The notes below the pieces were generated by a model that saw nothing but the letters and a program-made list of their open reading frames with translations, was not told the origin of the DNA and ran no database searches. A program made the translations under genes and the position numbers. Below, in pieces: positions 62,701-64,000 of a stretch of DNA of 64,000 nucleotides. Origin of the DNA: Cellulomonas xiejunii. GTDB taxonomy: Bacteria > Actinomycetota > Actinomycetes > Actinomycetales > Cellulomonadaceae. Every line of letters starts with the position of its first letter. The first letter of the stretch is position 1. The DNA lies in the NCBI RefSeq assembly GCF_024508315.1, contig NZ_CP101987.1:2480001-2544000 (forward strand). The letters are read 5' to 3'.

Positions 62701-63381
62701 TCAGACGCCCCAGCGCCCCGCCGCGGCCGCGCGCTCCATCGACGTGACGTGCGGCGGCTCGCGCCTCTCACGCACGAGCAGGCCCGGCAGGCTCGCCGCA
62801 GGAGCGCGCACGTCGCTGCCGGCGGCGTGCTCGACGATCGCGTCGACGATCCGGCGCGTCAGGTCGAGGCGAGGCAGCTCCGTCGTGAGCACCGCTGCCA
62901 GGGCGTCCGGCACGGCGTCCGCGCCGAACCCGAAGTCCATGGCGATGCCCGCACGCGCGAGCGCGACCTCGGCCTGCTTGTGCTCGGCGATCCCGACCGA
63001 CGTGTGCAGGGCGACCGCGTCCCACACCGTGTCGGCCGTGCTCGTCGGCAGGCCCTGGGAGATCACGAACGACCGCGCCAGGTCGGCACCCTCGACCTCG
63101 AAGCGCCGGTCACCGCGTGAGGCCAGGTGCAGCCCGGTGTCGTGCAGCACGCACGCGACGAACAGCGCCACGTCGTCGAAGTCGGCCGGCCGCCACCCGC
63201 GCTCTGCGGCCGCGACCCGTGCGAGGACCCAGCTGCGCACGCTGTGGTGCAGGAGGTAGTCGGGCTCGAGGTCCCGCGCGAGCGCGAGCGCCGCGCGCGG
63301 GACGTCGCCGGCCGGGAGCACCAGACGGCCCCCGTCGAGCAGATCGTCCAGGGCCGGTGGGAGTGCGGCGGGCGTCGTCAT
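62701..63381 (-). CDS. HD-domain metal-dependent phosphohydrolase/cyanamide-hydratase-like protein
   Basis: 226 residues from ATG 63381 (CACGAT six bases upstream). LLHHSVRSWVLAR and VLHDTGL (His80-Asp81) are the HD metal ligands, with ALHTSVGIAEHK and a late DAIVEHAAG contributing. The pattern (HSVRSW and HDTGLH) matches the HD branch that includes fungal cyanamide hydratase. The substrate is unknown. Confidence 0.87.
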   Translation of the reverse strand: MTTPAALPPALDDLLDGGRLVLPAGDVPRAALALARDLEPDYLLHHSVRSWVLARVAAAERGWRPADFDDVALFVACVLHDTGLHLASRGDRRFEVEGADLARSFVISQGLPTSTADTVWDAVALHTSVGIAEHKQAEVALARAGIAMDFGFGADAVPDALAAVLTTELPRLDLTRRIVDAIVEHAAGSDVRAPAASLPGLLVRERREPPHVTSMERAAAAGRWGV

Positions 63382-63439
63382 GGCTCGATCGTGGCGCCGT
63401 CGCGCACCGTGGACCAGTGTCGTGAACGCCGTCCTTCCG

Positions 63440-63445
63440 TAGGAT
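63440..63445 (+). promoter_or_regulatory. -10 box of leaderless promoter for the GlxA-type regulator
   Basis: TAGGAT, six bases before ATG 63452; same hexamer and spacing as at 4300. Confidence 0.6.
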
Positions 63446-63451
63446 CCCGCC

Positions 63452-64000
63452 ATGGACCAGCCGCAGCCCCACCGCGTCGCGGTCCTCGCCCTGCCCGGCG
63501 TGGTCGCGTTCGACATGACGATCCCGCTCGAGGTCTTCGCCGGGACCGACGCGCCGTACTCCGTGCGACTCGTGACCGCGGACGGCGCGCCGGTGACCAC
63601 GAGCTCCGGCTACGGAGTCACCCCGCACGCCGGGCCCGAGGCATTCTCGGAGGCACAGACCGTCGTCGTCCCGGGCTTCTGGCCCACCTGGGCGCCGCCT
63701 CCGGGCCCGGCCCTCGAGCTGCTGCGCGCGGCGCACGACCGCGGCGTGCGCCTCGTGTCCATCTGCACCGGCGCGTTCGCCCTCGCGGCCGCAGGGGTGC
63801 TCGACGGTCGCCGCGCGACGACGCACTGGCGGCACACGGACGAGCTCGTGGCACGCCACCCGACCGTCGTCGTCGAGCGCGACGTGCTGTTCGTCGACGA
63901 GGGCGACGTGCTCACGTCGGCCGGCATGGCGGCCGGGATCGACCTGTGCCTGCACGTCGTGCGCCGTGACCACGGCGCCCGGGCGGCACGCGAGGTCGCA
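63452..64000 (+). CDS. GlxA-family transcriptional regulator (DJ-1/PfpI domain), 3' end outside window
   Basis: 183 residues are visible and the frame is open to the edge. VAVLALPGVVAFDMTIPLEVF, VVVPGFWP and VSICTGAFALAAAGVLDGRRATTHW (with the Cys and His of the DJ-1-like domain), then TSAGMAAGIDLCLHVV, are typical of GlxA regulators. These carry a C-terminal AraC-type DNA-binding domain, which should follow after the window. The ligand and target genes are unknown. Confidence 0.9.
   Translation, partial: MDQPQPHRVAVLALPGVVAFDMTIPLEVFAGTDAPYSVRLVTADGAPVTTSSGYGVTPHAGPEAFSEAQTVVVPGFWPTWAPPPGPALELLRAAHDRGVRLVSICTGAFALAAAGVLDGRRATTHWRHTDELVARHPTVVVERDVLFVDEGDVLTSAGMAAGIDLCLHVVRRDHGARAAREVA

Overview
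The window is chromosomal DNA of a very GC-rich actinobacterium (about three-quarters G+C by eye), most likely a member of Cellulomonadaceae (Micrococcales). The evidence is a secreted GH11 xylanase with a short CBM2-type module of the kind known from Cellulomonas, and actinobacterial gene orders: rne-rplU-rpmA-obgE-proB-proA-nadD-rsfS-phosphatase, and mutM-rnc-rpmF-DUF177-sepIVA-coaD. Many genes show a TANNNT -10 box placed six bases before the start codon, which indicates leaderless transcripts.

Layout. 1-6.8 kb: leuS and degV (with a truncated comEA-like gene at the edge), diverging from a HerA/DUF853 ATPase that converges on a DtxR-type metal regulator. 6.9-15.3 kb: cell-envelope and general genes, namely a secreted lectin/VanY-peptidase protein, a membrane metallophosphoesterase, an F420-type LLM oxidoreductase, a conserved lipoprotein, a glutathionyl-hydroquinone-reductase-like GST and a CYTH protein. 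15.6-24.6 kb: DEAD-box helicase, SigG-like ECF sigma factor diverging from a VOC protein, NUDIX hydrolase, Ycf46-like AAA ATPase, ppc, and a MarR/small-protein pair. 24.7-25.9 kb: GH11 xylanase with its own promoter.

25.9-33.9 kb is the accessory part and the main point of interest. A two-gene operon encodes an LCAT-like serine lipase and, overlapping it by ATGA, a 1403-residue protein with a caspase-like peptidase, a STAND/NACHT-type NTPase and a C-terminal beta-propeller. A divergent gene encodes a zinc-ribbon, beta-sandwich, four-helix membrane protein. The block ends in a perfect 21-bp terminator hairpin next to tRNA-Ala(GGC). It reads as a sensor-protease-lipase system of the immunity or programmed-cell-death type, but this function is inferred.

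34-46 kb: housekeeping on the minus strand (phosphatase, rsfS, tail-anchored protein, nadD, small membrane protein, proA, proB, obgE, rpmA, rplU, RNase E). 46.3-55 kb: cytochrome bd oxidase operon cydA-cydB-cydD-cydC ending in a DevS/DosS-like GAF histidine kinase, with a DevR/DosR-like response regulator encoded convergently, which suggests a redox or oxygen circuit. 55-64 kb: a 2-hydroxyacid dehydrogenase, the mutM-rnc-rpmF-DUF177 and sepIVA-coaD clusters, a GNAT acetyltransferase, a saccharopine-dehydrogenase-like reductase, a lipoprotein class A beta-lactamase, an HD-domain protein, and a GlxA-type DJ-1/AraC regulator cut by the window end.
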